The notes under the pieces: generated by a model | The model's input: the letters and a program-made list of their open reading frames with translations, nothing else | Database searches by the model: none | Told to the model about the DNA's origin: nothing | Shown: in pieces, positions 1 through 12,088 of the stretch | Layout of the letters: each line of letters starts with the position of its first letter | Position numbering within the stretch: position 1 is the stretch's first letter | Program-made: the position numbers and the translations under genes | Assembly: GCA_965644295.1 (NCBI GenBank) | Contig: CBFFRP010000419.1 | Coordinates: 186,001 to 250,000, forward strand | Direction: 5' to 3' | Source: Paraphysomonas bandaiensis | Taxonomy: Eukaryota > Chrysophyceae | Length of the DNA stretch: 64,000 nt

Positions 1-1070
1 TAGACAATAGGTCTGGTTACTCCATAACGCTTCCGTTAATAACACATTTAACAGGATTTGGCAATACGGTGGAAAGACAAAGCAAGAATTTGTTATATCT
101 ATCATTTCTGCATTTTGGACCACTGAAGCATTGGTATGGTGTCAGTTCAGTCACGTGGATGTAAAATACAAAAGTATGAACAAGGTTTAATAACCGGAAG
201 GGGCCTATGAGTTCCCTATTTATTGCTAGATACATGACGGTTATTGCTCAAGAAGATCTGTGTGTCGAATGCATATCTATGAAGGGTAGCTGTGATAATA
301 TGAATCGGAAGCCTTATTAAACCGAATCAAATGTTTGAATTGTCTGGTCACATTAATTATGATATAACTACCTCATCAAGTAGTTGAGATCTCGTCAGAA
401 ATTATTTACTAATTGCAACTATTAATATCCACTATTTACGTCTACGTCTTAGCCCTATATATTATATATTATATATTTTATAACTATATATATAATATGC
501 ATAAATACTATACAGGTGAATACAACAAGATACAATCAAAAAGTACTGCCTGAATCATCATCAGACTATACAAGATATGCCCTTATGTGATTGGTTTTAA
601 CGTTCATTGCTATTATACTATTAGGTTTTATTCTATGAACGTTTCACTTGTAGTTCTATATTTAATAGCTAACACGAGATATAACTTTCATTAAAAAACA
701 TATCTAACAGTATATCTTAATTGCAACCATAATGACATAATAGCATATTTCATTACGAGTAGATAATAGTACTCTACTAGGTGTGGTGCTGTTCATACCA
801 AAATTCAATGAATTACTACTGCCACGTGTTGACAACATTTTTTCTACGCTAGCAAGCCGTGTGTCTCACGATTAATAACAGTTGCAATAAATACGCTACG
901 TAATGCAGACGTCTGTTGTTAAAACTTGTTAACAACAAATCTATTATTACAGAATCTGACCAGAGTACTATAACATACTACGTTAGCAGCCAGCCAAAAA
1001 GAATCATAACTAGTGGTCCAACGAGAATATATCATAATATATTAATCATGTTATAAATCGCCGAACGAAT
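1..1070. other. AT-rich spacer, no gene seen
   Basis: No open frame here looks like a protein. The stretch is very AT-rich, with TATA-type runs around 455-500. It lies 3' of the Hsp70 gene and may hold that gene's polyadenylation region. Confidence 0.6.
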
Positions 1071-3186
1071 CTACTGTTTCCCTTCCTCCTTCTTCTTCTC
1101 AGTGTACTCGGCCTCAGTCGCATCCTTATCATCCTTGGGGGCCTCTCCCTCAGCAGAAGCCTCTCCATCTCCACCCTTTTTGTACATGGCCTCACCAATC
1201 TTCATGGAGGCTGCACTTAAAGCAGCAGACTTCTCCTTGATAACTTCTAGGTCAGAGGTACTATCGAGTGCCTTAGCTTCCTCAAGTGCCTTCTCAATCT
1301 CAGCCTTGGTATCAGCATCAACCTTATCTGAGTGTTCTGACAAGTTCTTCCCAACAGAGTGAATGAGGCTACAAACAAATAGTTAAACAAAGAAATATCT
1401 CCATTTACTTCACACATACCTGTCGAGTTCATTTCTGGCCTCGACCGACTCTCTTCTCTTCTGATCTGCTGCCTGGTTGGCCTCGGCGTCCTTGATCATG
1501 TCTTCAATAGCAGACTCCGAGAGACCACCACTGCTCTGGATGACAATGCGTTGCTCTTTGTTGGTAGCCTTGTCTTTGGCACTGACATGGAGAATACCAT
1601 CGGCATCAATGTCGAAAGACACTTCAATCTGTGGCATACCGCGGGGGGCAGGAGGGATACCTAGTCGACAAATTAAAACATATACTCTATTCAAAACAAT
1701 CTACTCACCAACAAGCTCAAATTCGCCAAGCTTCTTATTATCAGCGGCCATCTCTCTCTCTCCCTGCAGAACGGTAATCTGGACCTGGGTCTGGCTGTCA
1801 GCAGCAGTGGAGAAAGTCTGAGTCTTCTTGGTGGGAATGGTAGTGTTACGGTTAATTAAGCGAGTGAAGACGCCTCCAAGAGTTTCAAGGCCGAGAGAAA
1901 GTGGGGTAACATCAAGGAGAAGGATGTCCTTGACATCTCCGCGGAGGACACCACCCTGGATAGCAGCTCCCATAGCAACAACCTCATCAGGGTTAACTCC
2001 CTTAGAGGGTTTGCGGCCAAAGAACTGCTCCACAGTTTCTTGTACCTTAGGCATGCGAGTCATACCACCTACAAGTAGAACCTCTCCGAGCTCATCCTTC
2101 TTTACGCCAGAGTCCTTCAAACAGTTCTTGCAAGGACCAACAGTCTTCTGAACCAAGTGGTCTACAAGAGATTCAAATTTGGCCTTTGTGAGGCGAACGT
2201 TCATATGCTTGGGGCCAGTGGCATCGGCAGTGATGAAGGGAAGAGAAACCTCAGTTGCTGCAAGTCCATCAAGTTCTCTCTTAGCCTTCTCAGCAGCCTC
2301 ACGAAGGCGCTGCATAGCGAGGGCATCATTGCTAAGATCAAGTCCAGTATCACGCCTGAAAATAATTAGAATTATGATATCGATATAAACAAATAAAAAC
2401 AACTTACTTGAACTCAGACAGCAGATGCTGGAGAAGAACTTCATCGAAATCCTCTCCTCCGAGGAGTGTATCACCATTGGTGGCCTTAACCTCGAAAACA
2501 CCCCCATTGATCTCCAAAATGGAAATATCAAAAGTTCCTCCTCCAAGATCGAAAACAGCAATGACCTTGCCGTCAGCCTTATCGAGTCCATACGCGAGGG
2601 CAGCAGCAGTGGGCTCGTTGATGATACGCATCACTTCGAGACCAGCAATCTTACCGGCATCCTTAGTGGCCTGTCTCTGGGAATCATTGAAGTAGGCAGG
2701 CACAGTGATGACGGCCTTGGAAACAGGGCGTCCAAGGAAGCCTTCAGCAGTCTCCTTCATCTTTCCCAGGACCATGGAACCGATCTGGGAAGGGGAGTAC
2801 TTGTTGCCCTGGCTCTCGACCCAGCAATCGGAGCTACTATCGGCTTTCACTAACTTGTAAGGAACTAACTTCTGAATGTCTTTGACAATAGGATCGTCAA
2901 AAGAACGACCAATAAGTCTCTTGACGGCATATAATGTGTTGGTGGGGTTGGTAACGGCTTGGCGACGGGCAGCGAGACCGACAAGACGCTGACCATCATT
3001 GGTGAATGCAACTACGGAAGGAGTGGTTCTAGCTCCCTCTGCATTCTCAATAACTCTCGCCGACTTGCCCTCCATAACAGAGACACATGAGTTTGTGGTA
3101 CCTAAATCAATTCCTATAATATCGCCAGCATCAGCTGCAGAGACGACAGATGACCTGGTGTATGACCGGGTGGCAAACCCCTGCAT
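1071..3186 (-). CDS. Mitochondrial Hsp70 (mortalin/Ssc1-type chaperone)
   Basis: ATP-driven chaperone expected in the mitochondrial matrix, where it pulls in and folds imported proteins. Four exons read 3186-2408, 2355-1709, 1660-1420 and 1368-1071, giving 654 residues, normal for the family. The protein opens with an Arg/Ser-rich stretch ([13 protein letters not shown]) that suits a mitochondrial presequence. The Hsp70 signatures follow in order: [10 protein letters not shown], the phosphate loop [23 protein letters not shown] and [11 protein letters not shown]. The substrate-binding part ([28 protein letters not shown]) and an alpha-helical lid come next, ending in a Gly/Glu/Lys-rich tail rather than the cytosolic EEVD. 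All introns are GT-AG, 47-52 bp long, and the frame closes exactly. It is divergent from APRT with 531 bp between. Compartment is inferred from the presequence and bacterial-like motifs; family identity is essentially certain. Confidence 0.97.
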
Positions 3187-3717
3187 AAATATCGCTTAGA
3201 CAACTCCATCAGAGGCATCCAACACACTCATACCTTTGGAAATCTCGAGATAGTTCTGGATAACATGTTTATAACACTAAACGATGATGCTAGACAATAG
3301 AATGATGCAATTGTGGAATAGAACACTACTGTGCAATGATGCCATAAAATTTAATGGTCATAAACAGCTGAACTGTCTACCATATACAGTCATATACGCT
3401 GGTATACGGCGGTATATACATAGAAGGAGATTGTCACACATGTCTTCGCTGACAATCTAGAACAAGTACACAGTGTATTCTCCTGTATTCTTGAAGATGT
3501 GATATTTTTCTTGGAAATTTCTGCTCGTTGTACTGGGAGAGGATTAGAATACAGTGGTATACGGTGGTATACAGCGGGACGGTTAGTGTGTGGTGGTGTG
3601 TGGAGATGGACAGAGAGCTCATCTAGTTATGAGCTCTATACACACTGATCTTTGCATCTATATAGACATTTCAAGCTAGTCAAACTCCTACACTTTCTCA
3701 GTTAACAAGAAATCATA
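3187..3717. promoter_or_regulatory. Divergent spacer between Hsp70 and APRT with GGTATAC repeats
   Basis: 531 bp separate two start codons pointing apart, so both promoters must lie here. GGTATACGGCGGTATA occurs at 3401-3416 and GGTATACGGTGGTATAC at 3556-3572. The GTATAC core recurs upstream of other genes in the window. Promoter function is inferred from position only. Confidence 0.45.
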
Positions 3718-4523
3718 ATGGACAACGTAGCAGAGCAAGCAGATTTGGAATTTATTGCATCCACCGTTCCATACTACCCGTTTCATGGAGTTCCTCGGTT
3801 CTACGATATATCTGGTATGTTAGCTAATCCAGATGCTTTCCAGGTGTGTGAGCTAATTATTAGAAATTTTATATTCTCACATACTCTTAGCGCTGCATCG
3901 ATATATTTGTTAAGAAATACAAGGATCTTCAAGTTGATTTCATTGCTGGATTAGATGCCAGAGGATTCATCTATGGCCCACCTCTTGCTCTTGCCCTGAA
4001 GAAACCGTTCGTTATGATTAGAAAAGCTGGTAAACTTCCTAATGCAACTACTGGTGCAGAGTACTTTAAAGAGTACAAGGGTGCCAGTGCAACTGGTGGG
4101 GATACTCTCTGCATGCCTCGCAATGTTGTTGCCCCAGGCTCCCGTATTCTTGTTATTGACGATCTTATGGCCACTGGGGTAAGTAGTAATGATCTGATTT
4201 TGAATGAACTCACGGTTTTGTAGGGCACTCTTATTGCAGCCTGTGATTTATTGACCTCTGTTGGTGCTGAGGTTTGGATAGTAAGATGTCTCACCTAATG
4301 AAATGTAATACTCGTGGTCTGTAGATTGTTGAATGTGCTGTTATTGTTGAGCTGAAGGCCCTTGGTGGTGTGGACAAACTCAAGGCGAAGCATCCTACTG
4401 CCAACGTATGTACATTGCTTATTGTATATGTATATCGTGCTCAATATGCACTGACAGGTATGGAGTCTTTTGGATGAGAGTATGCTCCAGCTGGAGGGTG
4501 TTGTAGAGGAAGATAGAGCTTAG
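3718..4523 (+). CDS. APRT: Adenine phosphoribosyltransferase
   Basis: Purine salvage enzyme making AMP from adenine and PRPP, expected in the cytosol. Five exons (3718-3843, 3891-4178, 4224-4280, 4325-4405, 4458-4523) give 205 residues, slightly longer than the usual 180 or so. Landmarks are YPFHGVPRFYDIS near the start, IDIFVKKYKDL, FIAGLDARGFIYG and the base/dimer region MIRKAGKLP. The PRPP-binding loop ILVIDDLMATGGT is completed across the second intron. The C-terminal VECAVIVELKALGG segment is also typical. Introns are 44-52 bp, GT-AG. The first acceptor was chosen at 3889-3890 because it restores RCIDIFVKKYKDL, which matches the family; a later AG at 3917-3918 would delete it. Confidence 0.96.
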
Positions 4524-4928
4524 ATGTTGTCTTTCGTCTTGTCCTTCAGCCTGCGAGTAACTATGTATGATTGATGAGGCAGCTTCATTTCAGTAGTGCT
4601 TGATGAAGTAGCTGTACGTTCTTTACTCTAGTAACGCTGAAAATGGGAACAGGATATGGATTGTTGTGAGTGGAAGTTCATGAGATAATCAAATAACAAT
4701 TAGTGCATTCTGCAGTTTTCGTGTACTTGAGGGATGGATATTGGATATTAGTGACGCCTTTGTATTCCTTTGTTCTATACACATCTGAGATGTTGATACT
4801 AGATAGTAGATAACCACTTCATACTGCCCAGTAACTCTAATAATACTTAAAAGCTACATATCACAACTCATTATTACACTTCAATCCGCACGACTAACTA
4901 TGTTTGTTCTTTCGATATTTCTGCCGTA
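4524..4928. other. Convergent 3' spacer
   Basis: 405 bp between the 3' ends of APRT and the glycosyltransferase-like gene. It should contain both polyadenylation sites; nothing else is evident. Confidence 0.6.
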
Positions 4929-6193
4929 CTACGTGCTATTGATAATGGTATCAACTGCTTTCACAACAGCTTTCTCATCTCTATAAGATGCACATGACAT
5001 ATGTGCCTTCAGCTCTAATGCTTCGGTAAGGGCTCGTTCCCACATTCCACTCGAGTACTCCGTAGCTGTCATCTCTATGCATGCATTTCGTTCGGTCATA
5101 TACAACTGCAAGTATTTTTCTTCCGGCCAACAGGAACGACTCACATATACCAACGGTGTACCGTTAGAGAGGCACTCACTCATAAAGCCATATCCAAGCT
5201 TCCCAAGAGCAACATCCGCAATTGAGATTAGATCGGGAACTACGCAGTCAAACCCTATTGATTTAAACCGCGAGGATGGCATATCAGTCTCAGTGGCACC
5301 GAGAACAAGACAAACCCAGCCGGATGGAAGGTAGCTGTCCTTTAGACTCCATTGAGCTGTATGACCTCCGAACCCAAGAAGGAGCACCTTGGAGGAACTA
5401 TCCAGGCCAAGTGCACTCCGTGTGCTACGTGCTTGGCATTCAGATATTCCGGCAATTAAAGGTCCGATAACTAGCCTGCTAGAATTAAAACCGTTGGGTA
5501 GAGGGGTGGCGCCAGGGAGTTGAATATACATGTCAGCACAGGAGTAATCCGCTGCACAGCATTCAATCATATTGGCGTATTTCTCGATTGTAGAAGTATC
5601 CAGACTACCCTTAACTTCCTCTAGCATCTCCAAATAACAGAAATCCCACGTGAAGTTTGATAAAATACAGACTTTACAGCCAGCAATATTCCCTGCTCTG
5701 CAAGCTATTGGCGTCGCATCAGATATGACAATTTCGCACCCAATCTCTTTAAGAAAATTCACTTCGGCATTAAGTAAATCAGAGTGCTGTATGTGTACAC
5801 TGTCGTAATATCGTTGAAGAGTGGCGACACCGTCAATACACAAGGGGCCGTTTTGTACAGCTCCCCCATCAAGTACTCTGTGATGTACAGTGAATCTTCC
5901 GTTACATATTCCGCTCATAGCATCTATGAATATATTGGAGTCAAGAGATGACACTGTATCCACAGTATACCCCTCATGGAGCAAGTGTCTCAGTGTATGT
6001 ACTGCCCGTGTAGCATGACCTATCGATACATATGAGCTCTTCACTGTCAGAGTGTAGCTGTATAATGGCGTTTACGTATATATCTATCTATATGTATGTA
6101 TGTATGTATGTGTATGTATGTATAGTGCACACACGCATGGAGCATATACACACCTAGCCCGTGACCGGTTACGTAATAGCACACCCTTGGCAT
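4929..6193 (-). CDS. Glycosyltransferase-like protein related to the N-terminal domain of L-arabinokinase
   Basis: Two exons (6193-6154, 6019-4929) give 376 residues. The splice rebuilds YYVTGHGLGHATRAVHTLRH, the hallmark opening of the GT-B-like domain that precedes the GHMP kinase in plant arabinokinase (ARA1). Further matches to that domain are VLDGGAVQNGPLCIDG, IVISDATPIACRAG, NFTWDFCYLEMLEE, LLLGFGGHTAQWSLKD, LPSGWVCLVLGATE and LGKLGYGFMSECLSNGTPLVYV. The kinase half is absent: the frame ends after the first domain, so this is a stand-alone version and probably not an arabinokinase. A nucleotide-sugar-dependent transferase role is inferred from the fold; substrate unknown. The intron (6153-6020) contains a short ATGT microsatellite, and is longer than most in the window. 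Confidence 0.85.
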
Positions 6194-7530
6194 GGGGAGT
6201 GGATTGAAGGTGAAGCGGTGCTCTGTTAGATAACTTGACGTGATGATGTGCTGATGATAATATATACACACATATATGCAACTCACCTCCTCTGTACATA
6301 TGCATCTCTCTATACGTATATGTATACACTATAGGAGCAAGCAATGTATTCTGCGCGGTATACCGGTATACGTGTACAGTAGCAGCAGTTGGACACCCTC
6401 CTGATCACACTCTGTCCATCATGATTGCAGTATCATCATTGCATTGCTACGATCAACGAGTAACTGCACTGCAATGATGGTGTAAATGGTGGTCGTGTTC
6501 TATGCGATAAGCAGCTTATCCTGAGGATATACAAGATATGATGCTTCAATCTGTAGCGTTAACAGGAGCATAGAACAGTATTAAGTGTGACTAGTTTTTG
6601 GCTGAATGGGTGATATGTCACCACCGTAGTGGAGTATTTGCACCGGAGTTAGAAATTTAAGAGATTGCGAGCAGTTCAATCAAGATTTCTACCCCGAAAT
6701 CTTTGACTCATTCGGTCACAGGATGCGCAGTTGCTGTGCACATCGATGCAACTAATTATCACATGTATTATCATATCATTGCTGTATGCCCTAACCAATG
6801 ATTCGCAATTCCGTGAAGAAAGAGCCACGCGTATTTGCATATATACACTAAGTAAAGAAATTGCAGATAGATTGAAGAAGTATTTTATTTTTCCCTATCG
6901 AGGCTCGTTTTATGGCGAGGCCGTCCCTGACCATATCAACCATCAAACCAAATATTGCTCGTATTGAAGTTGCCAATGTGCCTACGGAAGCCAGAGATAA
7001 GCTAGGTGTTAAGTAATAAGTAATATAATAAAAGAGTATATATATAAAACATAAAGTATAAAGTACTTGGTGTTTATATGATGCTGTACGCCCTATCATG
7101 AGGACCAAATATCCTTTCTTTCTTAAGTTTCTATGATAAACCTATGTAGAAATTAGATTCAATGCAGATATTCCTTCTAAATATAGTGACGTATTAAATG
7201 CTGAGGATTAAAATTGCCAACGGAATAGTTGTTTTAAGGAAATAAAGTGCTTGTCATGTGCATATTATGAATTATTGATATGCGGAAGTACCTATTTTCT
7301 ACATTGATAATTATTGTTCTATGACTACAAGAGTTGGCGCAAAATAATATAACCATTAATTAAGTACTTCGTGCATTTATATTGTATGAGCCACGCATGA
7401 TACATATTGAATGCTTCATGCAGTATGTATTGGCCACACTATCTACAGAACCGGTGTGGTAGAACCACACTTCACTGTACAAGATGTATAACTGACGACT
7501 AAAAATATTATATGAAGCCAATACCATATA
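6194..7530. other. Spacer with a 14-bp GTATAC palindrome
   Basis: No convincing gene. GGTATACCGGTATACG at 6357-6372 contains the perfect palindrome GTATACCGGTATAC, about 165 bp upstream of the start of the glycosyltransferase-like gene. A short open frame near 6731-6967 has no recognisable features. Confidence 0.5.
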
Positions 7531-7824
7531 TCAAGATTTAGAGTCCGCCTCAGTTAATGCTTCTTTGCGTGCTTTGTTTCTTCGGGCTAATAACCGCAGA
7601 GCTTTGGCTTTCTCTGACTCAGGCATATCTGCCCAATTGGGAATTCTAGACATCGTTCCGTCACTATTAAGAATGATTGGGCCTAGCTTGTCAAATTTAA
7701 TTGATCCATCTGATGATTCTGTAGCATCATCAGTCAAATTCTGTTGATTTCCATTGTCATGAGGGGCATCTTCCAATAAAGGGACATCGCTCGCATTGGT
7801 TGGCTCAGTAGACTCGCTTTCCAT
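7531..7824 (-). CDS. Small conserved eukaryotic protein (function unknown)
   Basis: Single-exon frame of 97 residues. The first half is acidic and Ser/Thr-rich, likely disordered. The second half (FDKLGPIILNSDGTMSRIPN, then WADMPESEKAKALRLLARRN) matches from memory a short conserved block, LGP(I/V)(I/V)xNxDGTxSRIxNWxxM, found in small uncharacterised fungal and other eukaryotic proteins. I know of no assigned function. The ATG at 7822-7824 is followed by a continuous frame to the stop, and a GTATAC-bearing segment lies about 190 bp upstream. Reality as a gene is likely; no function is claimed. Confidence 0.7.
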   Translation of the reverse strand: MESESTEPTNASDVPLLEDAPHDNGNQQNLTDDATESSDGSIKFDKLGPIILNSDGTMSRIPNWADMPESEKAKALRLLARRNKARKEALTEADSKS

Positions 7825-9114
7825 TAATTAAACTCGCTATAAACTTGTTTGGATATTAAGATAGTGCTGAGGTATGAGAGAATGACTCAGATACGTGAGT
7901 TGATCAATGGTGAGTGGAGTATGAGGGGAATTGACTGTCTTCTCTGTTAATATATCAAGCCACTGATAGTTGTGCGTGTTTTTCCATATGATACGAGCAC
8001 TGTATCAGTGTATACCAGGATATACAGTCCTTCTCGAACCTGATGTGTGTCGAACATCTATACTTGCTCTAATTTACAACAAAATACACAATTTTATGCA
8101 AAAAAATATATTTTTTATTAAAAATACTCTATTTTATACCACGAAATACTCTACTTTCCGAAAAATACTCGCGGGCCCGAGATCCTGCAACAAGAACGCA
8201 TCATTGCCCTCATAACTTCCATCAGACCAGACCTGTGCATTGCTATTGCACATCTGGGCTCAACACTACAATGATCACCAGTACTCTGTTGTGACGATGT
8301 ATCCTTATCACATGAACAATTGATGCGCAATGTGCTGTGCAAAGATTAGCAATACAACACTAGATATATATGGACAGATTGGCATCATCTTCATGTAGTA
8401 TTGTACAAAGGAGTCGAATCTGCAAATGACATCTAAATCTTTTAATTATTATTCATCTCAATTCTCGAGCATGGCACTGTATATATATTCCGATGTATTT
8501 AGTTTGCTGTTGTATCTTATTAGGGACTCGAATAGATTCATTGAAATAAAATACCAAAATTAAATAGCAGTGGCTAGAATATGTACACATTGGTGTTGGT
8601 GGGTGTTACTCTTCCCTGATTTGTGGGCGTCAATTCATTTGTATTCCATTACTATGCCCTATACTTCAGTATTAAATTTACAGAGCTTTAAAGTACTATG
8701 TCTATATACTACTGTTTTTCATATTACCCTTCGTTCTTCATAAATAATACAGCTCAATGTTGGAGTGCCATACGTGTTTTAACATTAAACGCTTCTGTCA
8801 TAACAATTACAGTAACACCAAGAAGATGTAGTACAGTGGCACCGACAGAATACTAAATTTTCTCTTCAACCTTCCCCTTCTTTCAGTTAGTATCGCAGAA
8901 GTACTACGATGTTATGTATCATATTGAATGATGTACACGCATGTAGCATTTTGTCAGAATTGTATGGGAGTTGTAATCGTATTATGTGTATTCTATTTTA
9001 GGTACAATATGTCATAGTCACATTCAAATATAAACATATTGAACCTAATATAGTTTACGGCAATTACAATGAAATGACGAGATATCATTGCATGGAATAA
9101 GGCTAGTGAAAGTC

Positions 9115-9170
9115 TTATTATTTAGCAATAGGCGTTAAGAACTTGCACCAATATAGTGGCTAGTTGAATG
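9115..9170 (-). repeat. Transposon fragment shared with 48283-48340
   Basis: The word TTTAGCAATAGGCGTTAA and its flanks recur nearly unchanged at 48283-48340, beside a hAT transposase relic. Read on the minus strand both copies end in a VQxxNAYC-stop-like tail, so this is probably a dead transposon fragment. Confidence 0.5.
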
Positions 9171-9189
9171 CTAGACATACTAGTTAGAC

Positions 9190-9210
9190 CTCTAACCCTA
9201 ACCCTAATCG
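9190..9210. repeat. Short interstitial CCCTAA telomere-like tract
   Basis: TCTAACCCTAACCCTAATCG contains just over two CCCTAA units. Too short to be a telomere; it may be chance or a small insertion scar. Confidence 0.3.
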
Positions 9211-9574
9211 AATAGTTTGGGCCATAACTAATCAGCACAAATTTTATTATCCTACTATTTAGCGCTACAGAAGCTGCTTGTGCGTCGCCGCAAGCACCAA
9301 GGTGCGACCACTTCCGTTCTTAGTGTTGTTTGTGAGATTCGCCCTGCTCGTGTGGCTTAGGACTCACTGGCGCGTGTTGTCCGGGGGTCTCCCCTTGGGA
9401 TAAGGTTCCACCAGGTTCTGAGGTACAGGGTTCTGCATTAGGGTCCTGGGTCCTGAGTGTACCGAGCACTAGATGTGTGTGCTGAGAGGTGGATGGTGTG
9501 ATGGAATAAGGCTGGTACATTGATATGGAATTCCTTCAGCCTAGGGATAATAGATAATAAGTATTAATAAGGAG

Positions 9575-9705
9575 CAGGGATGCGTATCAATTAATTGTCA
9601 ATTTATTGACGCAGGTTGTAGCCAATTATATTTGCAATTATTACCTGCTGTCTCAAATTCAATTATTGCAATTAATTGAAATTATTTAGTACTAAACTAC
9701 ATTAC
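9575..9705 (+). mobile_element. hAT-like element terminus
   Basis: Begins CAGGGATGCGTATC, close to the ends at 37892 (CAGGGCTGCGTAAC) and 42351 (CAGGGTTGCGTAAC). The following AATTAATTGTC, GACGCAGG and TACTAAACTAC blocks also recur at 42351-42453, and in reverse complement near 60365-60475. The other end of this copy was not found. Confidence 0.55.
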
Positions 9706-10250
9706 CAGCAGATATAGCTACTTCAACTGCCATATCAATCCTGAGGTGACGGTTCATGCGTAATAACAGAAGTAATTCTAAATGCAAGTCAGTCACAACA
9801 ATCTTAGCTCTTAGCTCTACTGAACAACTTTCAACCGTATTGGTTGTGCTTCATGCTTCATAATTCTAATTACTCGTAAATAGAAATGAGCAATGCGTTG
9901 ATAAAAGAGTTTTTTAATTCATAGGTGCTATCAGCCAGAGGTATCAGATCGTCAACCTACAAAAATAGTTATGTATTTCTATTTTCTATTCATAATTCAT
10001 ACCTACAAGATATTAGATAAAACTTTATTCTTTGCGCTGTGGAGTGATTATTAGTGCCTAGTTTTGTGGCGCTTGCGGTGGTGTACACTATTTTAAATGA
10101 TAATATGTGATAAATTCACAACTAACGCAGCCGTTATTAATAAGGGGGTGTTGATAATACTTGGAGAATATAATTATAAAGCAATCTCAGTTAACAGGTG
10201 GCATACGCGACCATGGCGGTATCGAATTTGCTTTTCATGCATGTTTATTT

Positions 10251-12088
10251 CTATGCAGCGATAGGGTTGGCAGAACAAAAGATCTTAAACGCAGAGTCAG
10301 CAAAATCATCATCATCGTCGTCATCATCGTCGTCGTCATCATCGTCGTCGTCACCATCATCGTCACCAGGATTTTGGGGAGCACCGTACCAACCGTCATA
10401 TGTGCTCCCGCAAGCAGCACATGGCATCTCACAGTCGCTGCTGCTGAGGGGATTTGTGGCCGTTCCTTTCTCGACACAGTATCCCGTACAATCGTCGTAC
10501 ACGACGTCAATCTCGTAACCCTCATTGCATGTAATACAATCAGAACTTGAACCAATATTTGCACCATCCGAATTATATCCGCAAGAGGCACAGGCACCTT
10601 CGCCTTGATAACACGATGTGCCTTCCAGCGACTCGGTTGCGCACGATGCCTCACATGTGGTTGTCTCTTGTTGGTCATGGTATGGCCAACCGCACTGAGC
10701 GCATGGATACACGCAATCGCTTTGAGCAATAGTGTTTGTTGCAGTTCCTTCTGGAACACAATACCCAGTACAGTCGCCATATACAACGTCGATCTCGAAC
10801 CCATCTGGACAGGAAATACAATCGGCACTGCCTGAGACAGCAACGGCGTCTACACAAATAGAACATTACTTGTACATGAGAAAAGCAGAAAAAGCTTACC
10901 ATCGTTAAATCCGCAGCGTGTGCATGCGCCATAAGTAGAGTCACCGTTAAAGCAAGTTGACGAATGAGAGTACTTATCGCAGTCAGAGCATGAATTATCA
11001 GCAGGGTCATCACTTTCCCTATCATCGTCACCATCATCATCCATAAAACACTTATCCGTTGGGATAATAAACGAACTATAAAAATGTATTAAAAATGAAC
11101 ACAGATAAGTTGAAAACATACTAGGCTTCATTAGTGCAGGAGGAATCATAGTATCCCGTTTGCTCCACATCTAAACAAAGTTACAAGTCACTCTGATATG
11201 AAAATCGCACATGTACACTTACAGTCGTCACAATCAGATGCGTCCAAATAGATTGATTCATAGTCAGAAAAGGAAATGCAGGTGTTAGGTGCTAAAGAGT
11301 TATAGGAGAAGTACTGGGTGTTGTCACATTGGCTACCCGGATTAGAGTCAGTAAAGTAGACTAAACCATCATCGGATTTAGATGGATACGTGGTGAGGTA
11401 CTCAACTTTATAGGAAAAGCCAGTATAAGGGAAAAATGAGTTAAAGCATTCGTCCCAATAATCAAAGTAGAGTTCGTTTTCTACCAGGTCAGTCACGCGA
11501 GTAGGGATGCCGCGGCAGTCGTGACCATCGTAGTCCAGCTGTACAAGCACCTAGATGAATACCACAATGACACACGTCACATTCATCATACTCTGTAATA
11601 TATAATATTACCTTGTCCTTCTTTGCTGTCTTCATGAGGTAAGAAGTGCCATCCTTCAGATTGAAGCAATGATTGACTAAGCTTCCAAAGCCTAAATATT
11701 TGGTCGAACACGAGGAATCGCTGTAAAACGAATACCCAACAAAGTTATCTCTAACTCTGAGTCCACGAAGAGATGAAGATTGTTCATCAAAATCAGTTGT
11801 CTCAAGTAGAGAACGAGAGTCGGATTTGGTATGATGGTTTGCCTTAATATGTTTGGCTTTATGAACCTTCTCACTGAATGGTGCGACACGATCACGAATA
11901 GATTTCATTACATGAGTATCTTTAATTGATTTTTTATTCTTTGTAATTTTATTCAAACCATTTGCGCGTGTTTTTAATACATGGTTTGATGGGGTGTGGT
12001 GAGTGGCGGGGTGCTTGGATTCAATCTCATTATGAGAGGCCGATATAGTGGCTAGAAGAGAGAATGTTAAGAGGGATTTGTATATCAT
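10251..12088 (-). CDS. Secreted Cys-rich protein with Asp-rich tail
   Basis: Five exons (12088-11612, 11550-11223, 11170-11122, 11075-10900, 10849-10251) splice in frame to 542 residues. The N-terminus MIYKSLLTFSLLATISAS is a clear signal peptide. A basic, His/Lys-rich stretch follows, then Cys-containing modules. The C-terminal third carries two copies of a Cys module with the core GYEIDVVYxDCTGYCV(P/E), each about 80-90 residues, with CxxC pairs (CISC, CAQC, CITC, CAAC). Near the end is a run of about 20 Asp residues encoded by GAC/GAT repeats (plus strand 10306-10364), then a short tail without a membrane segment or an obvious GPI signal. I recognise no family; secreted or wall/matrix-associated calcium-binding roles are possible but unproven. 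Introns are 46-61 bp. It is divergent from the IQ-motif gene. Confidence 0.8.

Larger units (their letters stand above)
7825..10250. other. Long spacer with hAT-like remnants
   Basis: 2.4 kb with no convincing gene. It holds GTATAC...GTATAC-like sites near 8009-8025, AT-rich repeats of an AATACTC-type word around 8120-8170, and the transposon pieces listed separately. A 66-codon frame on the minus strand at 9320-9520 is Pro/Thr/Ser-rich and unrecognised. Confidence 0.5.

Noticed and set aside
9181-9210. CCCTAA repeats as a telomere
   Set aside because: Just over two units in the middle of the window.
10235-10843. Long minus-strand frame of 202 codons and plus-strand Ser/Val-rich frames over the Asp tract
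   Set aside because: Shadow frames of the GAC/GAT repeat and the real exon; no start or splice context.
11570-11611. A 19-bp intron (GTAATATT...TTACAG) in the Cys-rich gene
   Set aside because: The 61-bp alternative (11611-11551) keeps the frame, is of normal size here and removes the suspicious micro-intron.
11730-11840. RxLR-like motif (RGLR) and an RSLLE stretch after the signal peptide of the Cys-rich protein
   Set aside because: Oomycete effectors need RxLR at the right distance with a dEER motif; the match is loose, and the protein is a Cys-module repeat protein, so no effector claim is made.
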